From Streptomyces sp. CNQ-509 (lineage in GTDB: Bacteria > Actinomycetota > Actinomycetes > Streptomycetales > Streptomycetaceae): DNA of 64,000 nucleotides. The stretch covers positions 6,503,447 to 6,567,446 of the forward strand of contig NZ_CP011492.1 of NCBI RefSeq assembly GCF_001011035.1, given 5' to 3'. Position numbers and translations under genes: made by a program. This document shows positions 57,338 through 64,000 of this stretch, piece after piece. How positions within the stretch are numbered: position 1 is the first letter of the stretch; every line of letters begins with the position of its first letter. The notes below the pieces were generated by a model. The model was not told where the DNA came from. It did no database searches and saw nothing but the letters and a program-made list of their open reading frames with translations.

Positions 57338-59071
57338 TCAGGTGCCCTTCGCCCGCAGGAAGCGGCGCAGCCTCGCCAGCGGCCAGGTGTTGATCACGTC
57401 CGCGGGCGTCAGCCAGCCCCGCTGCGCGATGCCCACCCCGTAGCGCGTGTTCGCCAGGTCCGGCACCGAGTGCGCGTCGCTGTTCACGGCGAACTTCACG
57501 CCGTGGCCACGCGCGCGCAGGATCAGCTCGTCCGGCAGGTCGAGCCGGTTGGGGTGGGCGTTGACCTCCAGCGCCGTGCCCGTACGGGCGCAGGCCGCGA
57601 AGACCGCGTCCCAGTCCGCCTCGACCGCCGGCCGCTTCCCCGCCTTGCGGGTGGTGGGGTGGCCGATGACGTGCACGTACGGGTTCTCGACCGCGGCGAG
57701 GAAGCGGCGGGTCATCTCGTCCTTCGGCTGGGTGAAGTGCGAGTGCACCGAGGCCACGCAGATGTCGAACGTCTCCAGGAACTCACCCGGCCAGTCGACC
57801 GAACCGTCCGGCGCGATGTTCAGCTCCGTGCCGTGCAGCAGCCGCAGCCCGCCCGAGCGCCGCCGGTAGCGGGCGTCCAGCTCCGCCACCGTCTCGCGCT
57901 GGGCGAGCATCTTCTCCCTGGTCATGCGCTGCATGCGCAGCTCGGGGGCGTGGTCGGTGATCGCGTAGTACGCGTAGCCGCGTTCCCGGGCGGCCTCGGC
58001 CATCGCCTCCAGCGTGTCGATGCCGTCGGTGAGGTCGGTGTGGGTGTGCAGGTCGCCGCGCAGGTCGTCCTCCGTCACCGGCTCCGGCAGCCCGCCGTCG
58101 GCCGCGGCCTCGATCTCGCCGCGGTCCTCGCGCAGCGGCGGCGGGATCCAGGGCAGGCCGAGGCAGGCGTAGACGTCCTCCTCCGTCGTGACCCGGATGC
58201 GGCGTTCGCTGCGGGCGTGGAAGAGCCCGTACTCCGACAGCTTCAGCTTCTTCCGCACGGCGATCTCGCGGAGGCGGATGTTGTGCTGCTTGGAGCCGGT
58301 GAAGTAGAGCAGCGCCGCTCCCCATGCTCCCGGCGGCACCACCCGCAGGTCGACCTGGACGCCGCCGGTGGTGCGGATGCTCGTCTTCGTCTCGCCGGAG
58401 CCGATGACCTCGCCGACCAGCGGCAGCCCGGTGAACGCCGCCATCAGCGGCGCGGAGTCGGCCGCGGCGGCGAGCACGTCGAGGTCGCCCACGGTCCCGC
58501 GGCGGCGGCGGAGCGAGCCCGCGTACGCGCAGCGCTCGCAGCCGGTCACTGCTGACAGGTGCGCGACGATGTCGTCGGCGAGCGCGAGCGCCGTGTCGAC
58601 GGGGATCCGGCCGGTGGCCGAGCGCAGCAGGTCGATGCCGTGGAGCAGCTTCTCCTCGCTCTTGGGCCCGAAGCCCTTGAGGTCGCGCAGCCGGTGCTCG
58701 CCGATGGCCGTCGCCAGCTCGCCGACGGAGGACACGCCCAGCTCCTCGTAGAGGACCAGCGCGCGCTTCGGGCCGAGCGCGGGGATCGCGATCAGCTCGC
58801 GGACCCCGGCCGGGATCCGCCCGCGGGCCTCCTCGACCGCCGCCATGTGGCCCGTACGGAGGTATTCGCCGACCTTGCCCGCGATGGAGGCGCCCACTCC
58901 GGGGATCTCCTTGAGCTCCTTGGCGTTCAGCGCGGCCACGTCGGCCGAGTGGTTGGCGACCGCGCGGGCGGCGCGCTCGTAGGCGCGCGCCTTGAAGGCG
59001 TCGCCACCGGTGATGGACAGCAGGTCGGCGTACTCCTGAAGGAGCGCGGCGACCTCCTCGTTGGACGCCAC
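57338..59071 (-). CDS. polX: DNA polymerase X family protein with PHP exonuclease domain
   Basis: 577-residue PolX. The N-terminal 8-kDa helix-hairpin-helix part has IPGVGASIAGKVGEYL. The polymerase palm has SLRRRRGTVGDLDVLAAA with the metal-binding aspartates, and the thumb has RLREIAVRKKLKLSEYGLF. The C-terminal PHP nuclease has GDLHTHTDLTDG, HGTELNI, ASVHSHF, HPTTRK and NSDAHS. It fills short DNA gaps and trims 3' ends in base-excision repair. The GTG at 59071 has GAGG eight bases upstream; a GTG three codons earlier is the alternative. Full length, monocistronic. Confidence 0.93.
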   Translation of the reverse strand: MASNEEVAALLQEYADLLSITGGDAFKARAYERAARAVANHSADVAALNAKELKEIPGVGASIAGKVGEYLRTGHMAAVEEARGRIPAGVRELIAIPALGPKRALVLYEELGVSSVGELATAIGEHRLRDLKGFGPKSEEKLLHGIDLLRSATGRIPVDTALALADDIVAHLSAVTGCERCAYAGSLRRRRGTVGDLDVLAAAADSAPLMAAFTGLPLVGEVIGSGETKTSIRTTGGVQVDLRVVPPGAWGAALLYFTGSKQHNIRLREIAVRKKLKLSEYGLFHARSERRIRVTTEEDVYACLGLPWIPPPLREDRGEIEAAADGGLPEPVTEDDLRGDLHTHTDLTDGIDTLEAMAEAARERGYAYYAITDHAPELRMQRMTREKMLAQRETVAELDARYRRRSGGLRLLHGTELNIAPDGSVDWPGEFLETFDICVASVHSHFTQPKDEMTRRFLAAVENPYVHVIGHPTTRKAGKRPAVEADWDAVFAACARTGTALEVNAHPNRLDLPDELILRARGHGVKFAVNSDAHSVPDLANTRYGVGIAQRGWLTPADVINTWPLARLRRFLRAKGT

Positions 59072-59299
59072 GTCGGTCACCTCGGTCCACGTCGCGGAGG
59101 CTGCGGGGGTACGGGAGCGGAGCCGCGCCGGCGACGCTCCCCTGCGCACAAGCATGCCGCCGTTCGCCGCGCCCCGCCGGGCGAGCGCGGCGGGACGCGG
59201 GGATCGCGGCGGCGGGGAAAACCCGTGGCGGGATACGTGCGCGGCTGCATACGCTTTCAGCGCACCACGTGACCGGTATCGACCAGGGAGGTGAGGGCC

Positions 59300-59422
59300 A
59301 TGACCGAAGCCGTCAGGGGCGCAGTCCCCGCACGACAGCCGCACGCCCGCTCCTTTCTGAAGGGTCGCTCTGTTGACACACCTCCCCGCACCCCACCGCC
59401 TGATCGCCTACGGCTGGGATGA
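59300..59422 (+). CDS. Possible 40-residue upstream ORF overlapping rsgA
   Basis: ATG at 59300 follows a strong GGAGG with eight-base spacing, better than the site of rsgA itself. It encodes 40 residues (MTEAVRGAVPARQ..., LRLG end) in another frame and overlaps the rsgA start by 50 bp. It has no recognisable domain and is Pro/Arg-rich. It may be a translational-coupling leader or a chance ORF; kept at low confidence. Confidence 0.3.
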   Translation: MTEAVRGAVPARQPHARSFLKGRSVDTPPRTPPPDRLRLG

Positions 59423-60491
59423 GGCCGCCGCCGACGCGTTCGCGCCGTACGAGTCGGAAGGTCTGATCCCGGCCCGTATCGCGCGGGTGGACCGCGGCTC
59501 CTGCATCGCCCTCACCGAGGCCGGACCCGTCCGCGCCACCACCGCCCGCCTCGCCGCCGCCGACCGCGCCGCCGGCCGGACAGCCGACCTCACCCGGCTG
59601 CCCTGCACCGGCGACTGGGCGGCGCTCGAACCGGGCGAGCGGTTCGCCGTACAGGCCCTGCTGCCGCGCCGCACGGCCTTTCTCCGCTCGGCGTCGTCCA
59701 AACGCTCCGAGGGCCAGGTCATCGCCGCCAACGTCGACCACGCCGTCATCGCCGTCTCGCTCGCGGCGGCGAGCGCCGCCGACATCGAACCCGCCCGGCT
59801 GGAACGGCTGCTGTCCCTCGCCTGGTCCAGCGGCGCGCAACCGCTGGTCGTGCTCACCAAGGCCGACCTGGTCGCGGACCCCGTGGTCCTCGGACACCTC
59901 GTCGCCGACGTCGGGGAACTCGCGCCCGGCACCGCGGCCCTCGCGGTCAGCGCCGCCACCGGCGCGGGCGTCCCGCAGGTGGCCGCCGCGCTGTCCACCG
60001 GCACCTCCGTGCTGCTGGGCGCCTCGGGAGCGGGGAAGTCCACGCTGGCCAACGCCCTGCTGGGGGAGGACACCCAGCGCGTCCACGAGGTGCGCGACGC
60101 GGACGGCAAGGGCCGGCACACCACGGTCGCCCGCGACCTGCTGCCGCTGCCCGGCGGCGGCGTCCTCATCGACACCCCGGGCCTGCGCGGCGTCGGCCTC
60201 TGGGAGGCCGACGACGGGCTCGGCCAGGTCTTCGCGGAGATCGAGGAACTGGCCGCCCGCTGCCGCTTCCCCGACTGCACGCACACCGCGGAACCGGGCT
60301 GCGCGGTGCTCGCGGCGCTGGAGGACGGCGAGCTGCACCCGCGCCGCCTGGAGAGCTACCGCAAGCTCCAGCGCGAGAACGCCCGCATCGCCGCGCGCAC
60401 GGACCTGCGGGTGCAGGCCGACCGGCGGCGGGACTGGAAGCGCCGCGACGCGGCGGAGCGCGAGGCGCGGGCGCGCAAGGGGAGAGGCTGA
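59373..60491 (+). CDS. rsgA: Ribosome small-subunit-dependent GTPase A
   Basis: 372-residue circularly permuted GTPase that matures the 30S subunit. The order is OB-fold N-terminus, G4 (LTKADL), G1 P-loop (GASGAGKSTLANALLG), G3 (IDTPGLRGVGL), then a zinc knuckle CRFPDCTHTAEPGCAV. The start appears to be TTG at 59373 with AAGG about nine bases upstream. The N-terminus reads THLPAPHRLIAYGWDEA, normal for actinomycete RsgA. The basic C-terminus ends RKGRG. Convergent with the TetR gene. Confidence 0.93.
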   Translation: MTHLPAPHRLIAYGWDEAAADAFAPYESEGLIPARIARVDRGSCIALTEAGPVRATTARLAAADRAAGRTADLTRLPCTGDWAALEPGERFAVQALLPRRTAFLRSASSKRSEGQVIAANVDHAVIAVSLAAASAADIEPARLERLLSLAWSSGAQPLVVLTKADLVADPVVLGHLVADVGELAPGTAALAVSAATGAGVPQVAAALSTGTSVLLGASGAGKSTLANALLGEDTQRVHEVRDADGKGRHTTVARDLLPLPGGGVLIDTPGLRGVGLWEADDGLGQVFAEIEELAARCRFPDCTHTAEPGCAVLAALEDGELHPRRLESYRKLQRENARIAARTDLRVQADRRRDWKRRDAAEREARARKGRG

Positions 60492-60588
60492 GGCAGGGGC
60501 GCGAGCGGGCGCGGCGGCCGGGGCGCCGGCCCGGCCCGCGGGCGGGCACCTGCCGCCGTACGTCACCGGGGTGATCCGCCGCCGCGGC

Positions 60589-61200
60589 TCACCCGGCGGC
60601 GGCGTCCAGCGCCGGGGCCAGCGTGGCGAAGGCCCGGTCGGTCAGCCCGGCGGGGTCCTCGGCGCCGTCGCTGCCGCTCCACCGCCGCAGCACGGTGTCG
60701 AAGGCGCCGAGCGCCATCCCGGCGGCCAGTTGGGGGTACAGGCCGGTGCCGGGGCCGAGCCCCGGGCGCCGCGCCAGCTCCGCCGCCAGGTCGTCGCGCC
60801 ACCGGTCCTGGTACTCCAGGAAACGCGCCCGCAGGGCGGGCGTGCCGAGGACCAGCCGGACCACCCGCAGCGTCCTGCCGGGCTGGTCGGCGCAGGTGGT
60901 CAGCGCGGCCCGGACGCTCTCCCGCAGCGCCGCGGAAGGCGGCTCACCCTCCGGGCGGGCCGCCAGCGCCGCGCGCATGCCGCCGCCCAGCCCCGCCAGG
61001 AACCGGACGACCACGTCCTCCTTGGAGGCGAAGTACCGGAAGAACGTGCGCTTGGAGACGCCGGCCGTGGCGGCGATCTCGTCGACGGTGACCGCGTCGA
61101 ATCCCTTCGACGCCAGCAACCGCAGCGCCGCCTCGCTCAGCTCGTCGGCCACGAGCCGGCGCTTGCGCTGGGCCATCGAGACGTCGGGGCGCAAACTCAC
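60589..61200 (-). CDS. TetR-family transcriptional regulator
   Basis: 203-residue regulator. The N-terminal helix-turn-helix domain covers about 10-60 with LRLLASKGFDAVTVDEIAATAGVSKRTFFRYFASKEDVV. The C-terminal ligand domain is poorly conserved, as usual, and Pro/Arg-rich in the middle. The GTG start at 61200 has AAGG seven bases upstream; ATG eight codons later is an alternative. No transporter gene is divergent from it; the regulator upstream on the same strand is separated by two hairpins, so its target is unclear. Confidence 0.9.
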   Translation of the reverse strand: MSLRPDVSMAQRKRRLVADELSEAALRLLASKGFDAVTVDEIAATAGVSKRTFFRYFASKEDVVVRFLAGLGGGMRAALAARPEGEPPSAALRESVRAALTTCADQPGRTLRVVRLVLGTPALRARFLEYQDRWRDDLAAELARRPGLGPGTGLYPQLAAGMALGAFDTVLRRWSGSDGAEDPAGLTDRAFATLAPALDAAAG

Positions 61201-61232
61201 CCGGCAACCTTACGGCGATGCCGTGCACGGCA

Positions 61233-61255
61233 CCCGGTGGCGCGCTGCCACCGGG
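61233..61255 (-). terminator. Terminator of the TrmB/LuxR-type regulator
   Basis: CCCGGTGGC (61233-61241) pairs with GCCACCGGG (61247-61255) around a 5-nt loop. A second small hairpin, CCGGCG-GCTT-CGCCGG, lies at about 61265-61280. Both are directly downstream of the regulator stop at 61285. Confidence 0.7.
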
Positions 61256-61284
61256 GGGCGTCGTCCGGCGGCTTCGCCGGCGGG

Positions 61285-62280
61285 TCAGGACCGCTGCTCG
61301 GCGCACCAGCCGCGTTCGTGCGCGTACCAGCCCAACTGCAGCCGCGTGTGCACCCCGGCGATCTCCATCAGCCGCTTCACGCGCCGCTGTACGGTCCGCA
61401 GTCCCAGGTCCAGTTGCTTGGCGGCGCTCGCGTCCGTGAGGCCCGCCAGCAGCAGGCCGAGGATCTGCAGGTCCACCGCGTCGGGCCCGCCCGCCGCCTG
61501 CTCCACCACCGCCGCGCCGCCCGTAGTGAGCCGGAGGGGGAGCGCCTGCCGCCACAGGCTCTCGAAGAGGCCCGTCAGCGACTCCAGCAGTCCGCTCGCG
61601 TGCACCACCAGCGCGGCCGGTTCGCCGGCCTCGGCGAACATCGGCACCATCGCCGTCGCACCGTCGGCGATCACCAGCTTCGTCGGCACCACGTCCGCGA
61701 CCCGCAGCTCCTCGTTCCTGCGCAGCGCCTCCGCCGCCTCGGCCACCGTGCCGGGGGCCAGCAGCCGGGAACGCTCCAGCACCACCCGGAACCGCACGCC
61801 GCGCCCCGCGGCCTTCTCCTCCGCGGTGTTGTCCTGGCTGCGTACGGCCAGCGGCTCCCGCGTGACCAGCGCGCACACCTCCTGCTCGGCGCCGAGCTGC
61901 AGTTGCAGGAACCGGTGTGCCACCGCGCCGGCGCCGGTCACTACCTCGACCAGGTCGTGCACGTCGGCGGGCTCGCCTGCCTCCGCGCGGTACTCCTCGG
62001 CGAGCAGGGCGGCGGCCAGCTCGGCGCGCTCCAGCTCGTGCCGCTGCTGGATCAGCAGCGCCCCCAGCGCGACCGACGGCGGCGCCGCCACCCAGCGCCC
62101 CGGCCGCGCCGACGACTGCGCCGCCAGCCCGTGCTGCTCCAGCCGCCGCAGCGTCCGCACCGCCTCCGGCTCGGGCAGCGTCAACCGCCGCGCCAGCTCG
62201 GGGACGTCGGCGGCGCCGAGTGCGACCAGCGCGCGGTAGGCCGTCTCCTGTACGTCGTCGAGTCCGATGGCACCGAGCAC
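61285..62280 (-). CDS. TrmB-like/LuxR-type DNA-binding regulator
   Basis: 331 residues with two different DNA-binding modules. The N-terminal winged helix (VQETAYRALVALGAADVPELARRL, then AVRTLRRLEQHGLAAQ) is TrmB-like. The C-terminal LuxR-type helix-turn-helix has ILGLLLAGLTDASAAKQLDLGLRTVQRRVKRLM. A central region (QDNTAEEKAAGRGVRFRVVLER, ADVVPTKLVIADG) is the usual sensor of this streptomycete family. The GTG at 62280 has CAGGA about eight bases upstream; GTG two codons earlier is possible. Regulated genes are unknown. Divergent from the PP2C-type gene by 101 bp. Confidence 0.85.
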   Translation of the reverse strand: MLGAIGLDDVQETAYRALVALGAADVPELARRLTLPEPEAVRTLRRLEQHGLAAQSSARPGRWVAAPPSVALGALLIQQRHELERAELAAALLAEEYRAEAGEPADVHDLVEVVTGAGAVAHRFLQLQLGAEQEVCALVTREPLAVRSQDNTAEEKAAGRGVRFRVVLERSRLLAPGTVAEAAEALRRNEELRVADVVPTKLVIADGATAMVPMFAEAGEPAALVVHASGLLESLTGLFESLWRQALPLRLTTGGAAVVEQAAGGPDAVDLQILGLLLAGLTDASAAKQLDLGLRTVQRRVKRLMEIAGVHTRLQLGWYAHERGWCAEQRS

Positions 62281-62381
62281 CTGCACATCCTGACCGTACC
62301 GGTGGGTCGGGTGGAAGGCCCTTGCCGTGATCTTGCCGGTCCCGCCCTTGCGGCGAGGGGCGGCGGGGAACAATAGGGAGC

Positions 62382-64000
62382 ATGGATCGCCAGGGGGAGA
62401 CGGCGGGGGAACGCCGCACCGAGGACGAGTGGTGGCACGACCTGTACGAGGAGGGGGTGCCGGACACCGGCCCGCAGCGCGCGGGCGACACCCTCGACGA
62501 CCGCTTCGCGTCGGTGGCGCGGGCGGTGGACGAGGAGGCGGACCCCGCTCCGCCGGGGGCGGCTGGGTCGTCCAGTCCGTCGCGTCCGTCGCGGCCGTCG
62601 GCGGCGGAGCCGTACGACCAGATGCAGGACCCCGACTACCCGCCGCCGCCTGCCTCTTCGACCCCGCCGCCGTCGGTGGCGGGGGTCCCGGGGTTCACGG
62701 AGCGCGCGGAGCCGGCGGGCCGAGGCTGGGCGGACGACGTGTTCGCGGGCCTGCGGGAGGACGACGGGCCGGTGCCGCGACCGGCCGAGCGCGTCCAGGA
62801 CCGGAAACCGGAACCGGACCGGAAACCGGAACCGGACCGGAAACCGGAGCCGGAGCCGGAGCCGGAGCCGGTGGAGCCTCCCGGGCCGGCGGCGGAAGCG
62901 GCCGCCCTGTGGTGGGACTCGGCGGACGGGGACCGCCCGGCGAGCGCTCCTTCGCCGCCCGCCCCGCGGGAAACGGCCGAACGTGCCCCGGCGGAAGAGG
63001 CATTGCCAGACCGGGAGGAGCCCGAGGCGGAGCTGCGCGACACACCCCCTCCGGCGGACGTGGCGCCGCCCGGCGCGGAGGAGGCCGCCGGACCTGCCCC
63101 GGCCGACGCGGCGCTGCCGGGCTCGGCGGATACCGGGGAGCCCGCGCCGGCGGCTCCCGCGCCGGCGCCCCGCGCGTCCGCCGCCCCCGCGCCGGGCCAA
63201 CGGGCCCCCGGGGCACCGGAGTCGCCCGCACCCGCCCCGCCACCTGCCCGGCCGGAGCCCGCCGGCTCGGAGCAACCGGCACCGCCCGCCCCCGCGTCGG
63301 CGGAGCCGGGTCCCGGGCGCGCGGTGCCACCCGGACCCGGCCGGCGAGGCCCGGCGCAGCCGGCCGCGGGGCCCTCCGTGCCACCGGCGGCCCCCGCACC
63401 CGTACCGCCACCGCGGCCGGTGCGCCCCGCCGCCGAACGCCCGGCGCCGCCCACCCCCGCGGCCGGGTCCGGCCCGGGGCAGGCGGCGCCCTCCGCGTCC
63501 GCCCAACCGGCGCGGCCCGAACCCCTGCCATCCGTCTCGGCATCACCCGCGCCCGTGCCCCCTGCCCCGCCCCCACGGGCGGGCTCCGCACCGCAGCCCG
63601 ACACCGAGGAACCCCCGCCCGCCACCATGCGCCTGCGGCAGGTGTCCGTCACCGACACCCTCACCGACGTCGAATGGGCCCGCCGCGGCGGGGAGTCCGT
63701 CGGTGGGGGACCGCCCACCTACGAGGCCGAGCCGACCGCCTTGCCCGAGGTGGCGCCCGGGGCGCTGGCGGATCTGGTGCCCGACACCGTGCTCGACGGG
63801 GCGCGGTACGGGTCCTTCACGCTACGGGCCGCCTCCACCCGCGGCGACAGCCCCCGCTACCGCGGCGAGCAGCGCCGTGACGCACTCCTCACCGCCCGGT
63901 TCGGCGGCGGCGAGGACGCGCTGGTGTTCGTCGCCGTCGCGACCGGCGCGCGCGGCGTGCCCCGTACCGACCGGGCCGCCGACTCGCTCGTACGGTGGAT
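62382..64000 (+). CDS. Proline-rich protein with PP2C-type phosphatase domain, 5' part (runs off window)
   Basis: 539 residues are present and the frame is open to the window end. The N-terminus (EDEWWHDLYEEGVPD) is followed by about 350 residues of Pro/Ala/Glu-rich linker with a short RKPEPD repeat (three copies near 62800-62850). Then comes the start of a phosphatase-like domain (VLDGARYGSFTLRAASTRGDSPRYRGEQRRDALLTARFG, VFVAVATG), wording of streptomycete PP2C-domain proteins. It likely removes phosphate from Ser/Thr of partner proteins, fitting FHA/kinase signalling. ATG has AGGGAG only one base upstream, so the start may be leaderless or coupled to TAGGGA. Confidence 0.7.
   Translation, partial: MDRQGETAGERRTEDEWWHDLYEEGVPDTGPQRAGDTLDDRFASVARAVDEEADPAPPGAAGSSSPSRPSRPSAAEPYDQMQDPDYPPPPASSTPPPSVAGVPGFTERAEPAGRGWADDVFAGLREDDGPVPRPAERVQDRKPEPDRKPEPDRKPEPEPEPEPVEPPGPAAEAAALWWDSADGDRPASAPSPPAPRETAERAPAEEALPDREEPEAELRDTPPPADVAPPGAEEAAGPAPADAALPGSADTGEPAPAAPAPAPRASAAPAPGQRAPGAPESPAPAPPPARPEPAGSEQPAPPAPASAEPGPGRAVPPGPGRRGPAQPAAGPSVPPAAPAPVPPPRPVRPAAERPAPPTPAAGSGPGQAAPSASAQPARPEPLPSVSASPAPVPPAPPPRAGSAPQPDTEEPPPATMRLRQVSVTDTLTDVEWARRGGESVGGGPPTYEAEPTALPEVAPGALADLVPDTVLDGARYGSFTLRAASTRGDSPRYRGEQRRDALLTARFGGGEDALVFVAVATGARGVPRTDRAADSLVRW

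Noticed and set aside
1..64000. CRISPR array, rRNA, tRNA, insertion sequence, prophage or attachment site
   Set aside because: No array of regular repeats, no cloverleaf or rRNA segment, no transposase or integrase motif was seen on either strand.

Overview
The window is chromosomal DNA of a high-GC actinomycete, almost certainly Streptomyces or a close relative. The evidence is the very G+C-rich third codon positions, GTG and TTG starts, 4-bp ATGA/GTGA gene overlaps, actinobacterial families (DUF5709, DUF397, DUF1707-FHA, SAV2148-type HEPN, 20S proteasome) and a Streptomyces-type leader peptide ahead of sulfite reductase. I saw no rRNA, tRNA, CRISPR array, insertion sequence or phage gene. 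All functions come from reading protein motifs by eye; no database search was run.

Layout. 1-0.9 kb: the end of murC, then msrB. 0.9-11.4 kb: a minus-strand carbohydrate operon (lipoprotein, ATPase, permease, two FGGY kinases, a histidine phosphatase, a D-2-hydroxyacid dehydrogenase, a secreted protein), divergent from a DeoR-type regulator. 11.4-14.5 kb: DUF5709 protein, an empty 0.7-kb stretch with a long direct repeat, a flavohemoprotein and an acetyltransferase. 14.6-18 kb: a two-gene glycan module (sialyltransferase-like protein plus TPR/polysaccharide pyruvyl transferase). 18.2-26 kb: an unpaired proteasome beta subunit, an APH(6)-type phosphotransferase, a frameshifted DUF397 gene, a secreted S1 protease, two DEDDh exonucleases around a HEPN protein, and an Erm-type 23S rRNA methyltransferase. 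26-40 kb: nucleotidyltransferase, MFS and ABC exporters, a penicillin-binding protein, FHA protein, NUDIX hydrolase, FG-GAP lipoprotein, LysE and bile-acid-type transporters, lactate 2-monooxygenase-like enzyme and an MMPL transporter.

40-51.4 kb is a sulfur region. Two NitT/TauT/Ssu-type ABC importers on the minus strand flank a rhodanese. On the plus strand follow an acetyltransferase, a cysteine-containing leader peptide, siroheme sulfite reductase, a small zinc-ribbon protein, CysH and a sirohydrochlorin chelatase. Together these cover uptake of a sulfur-type solute, APS/PAPS and sulfite reduction, and supply of the siroheme cofactor. The ATP sulfurylase and APS kinase genes that I would expect beside cysH are absent here.

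51.5-64 kb holds an NHL-repeat protein, a GAF regulator, an AidB-like acyl-CoA dehydrogenase divergent from a BrkB/YihY protein, PolX, RsgA, a TetR regulator, a TrmB/LuxR-type regulator and the start of a proline-rich PP2C-type phosphatase cut by the window end.

The most unusual items are the stand-alone PrcB with an extra residue before its catalytic lysine, the GT29-like/pyruvyl transferase pair, the two-kinase sugar operon, and several clear regulatory sites: a dyad over a -10 box, paired operators before the sulfite reductase leader, overlapping divergent leaderless promoters, and two DNA-damage-type promoter motifs.
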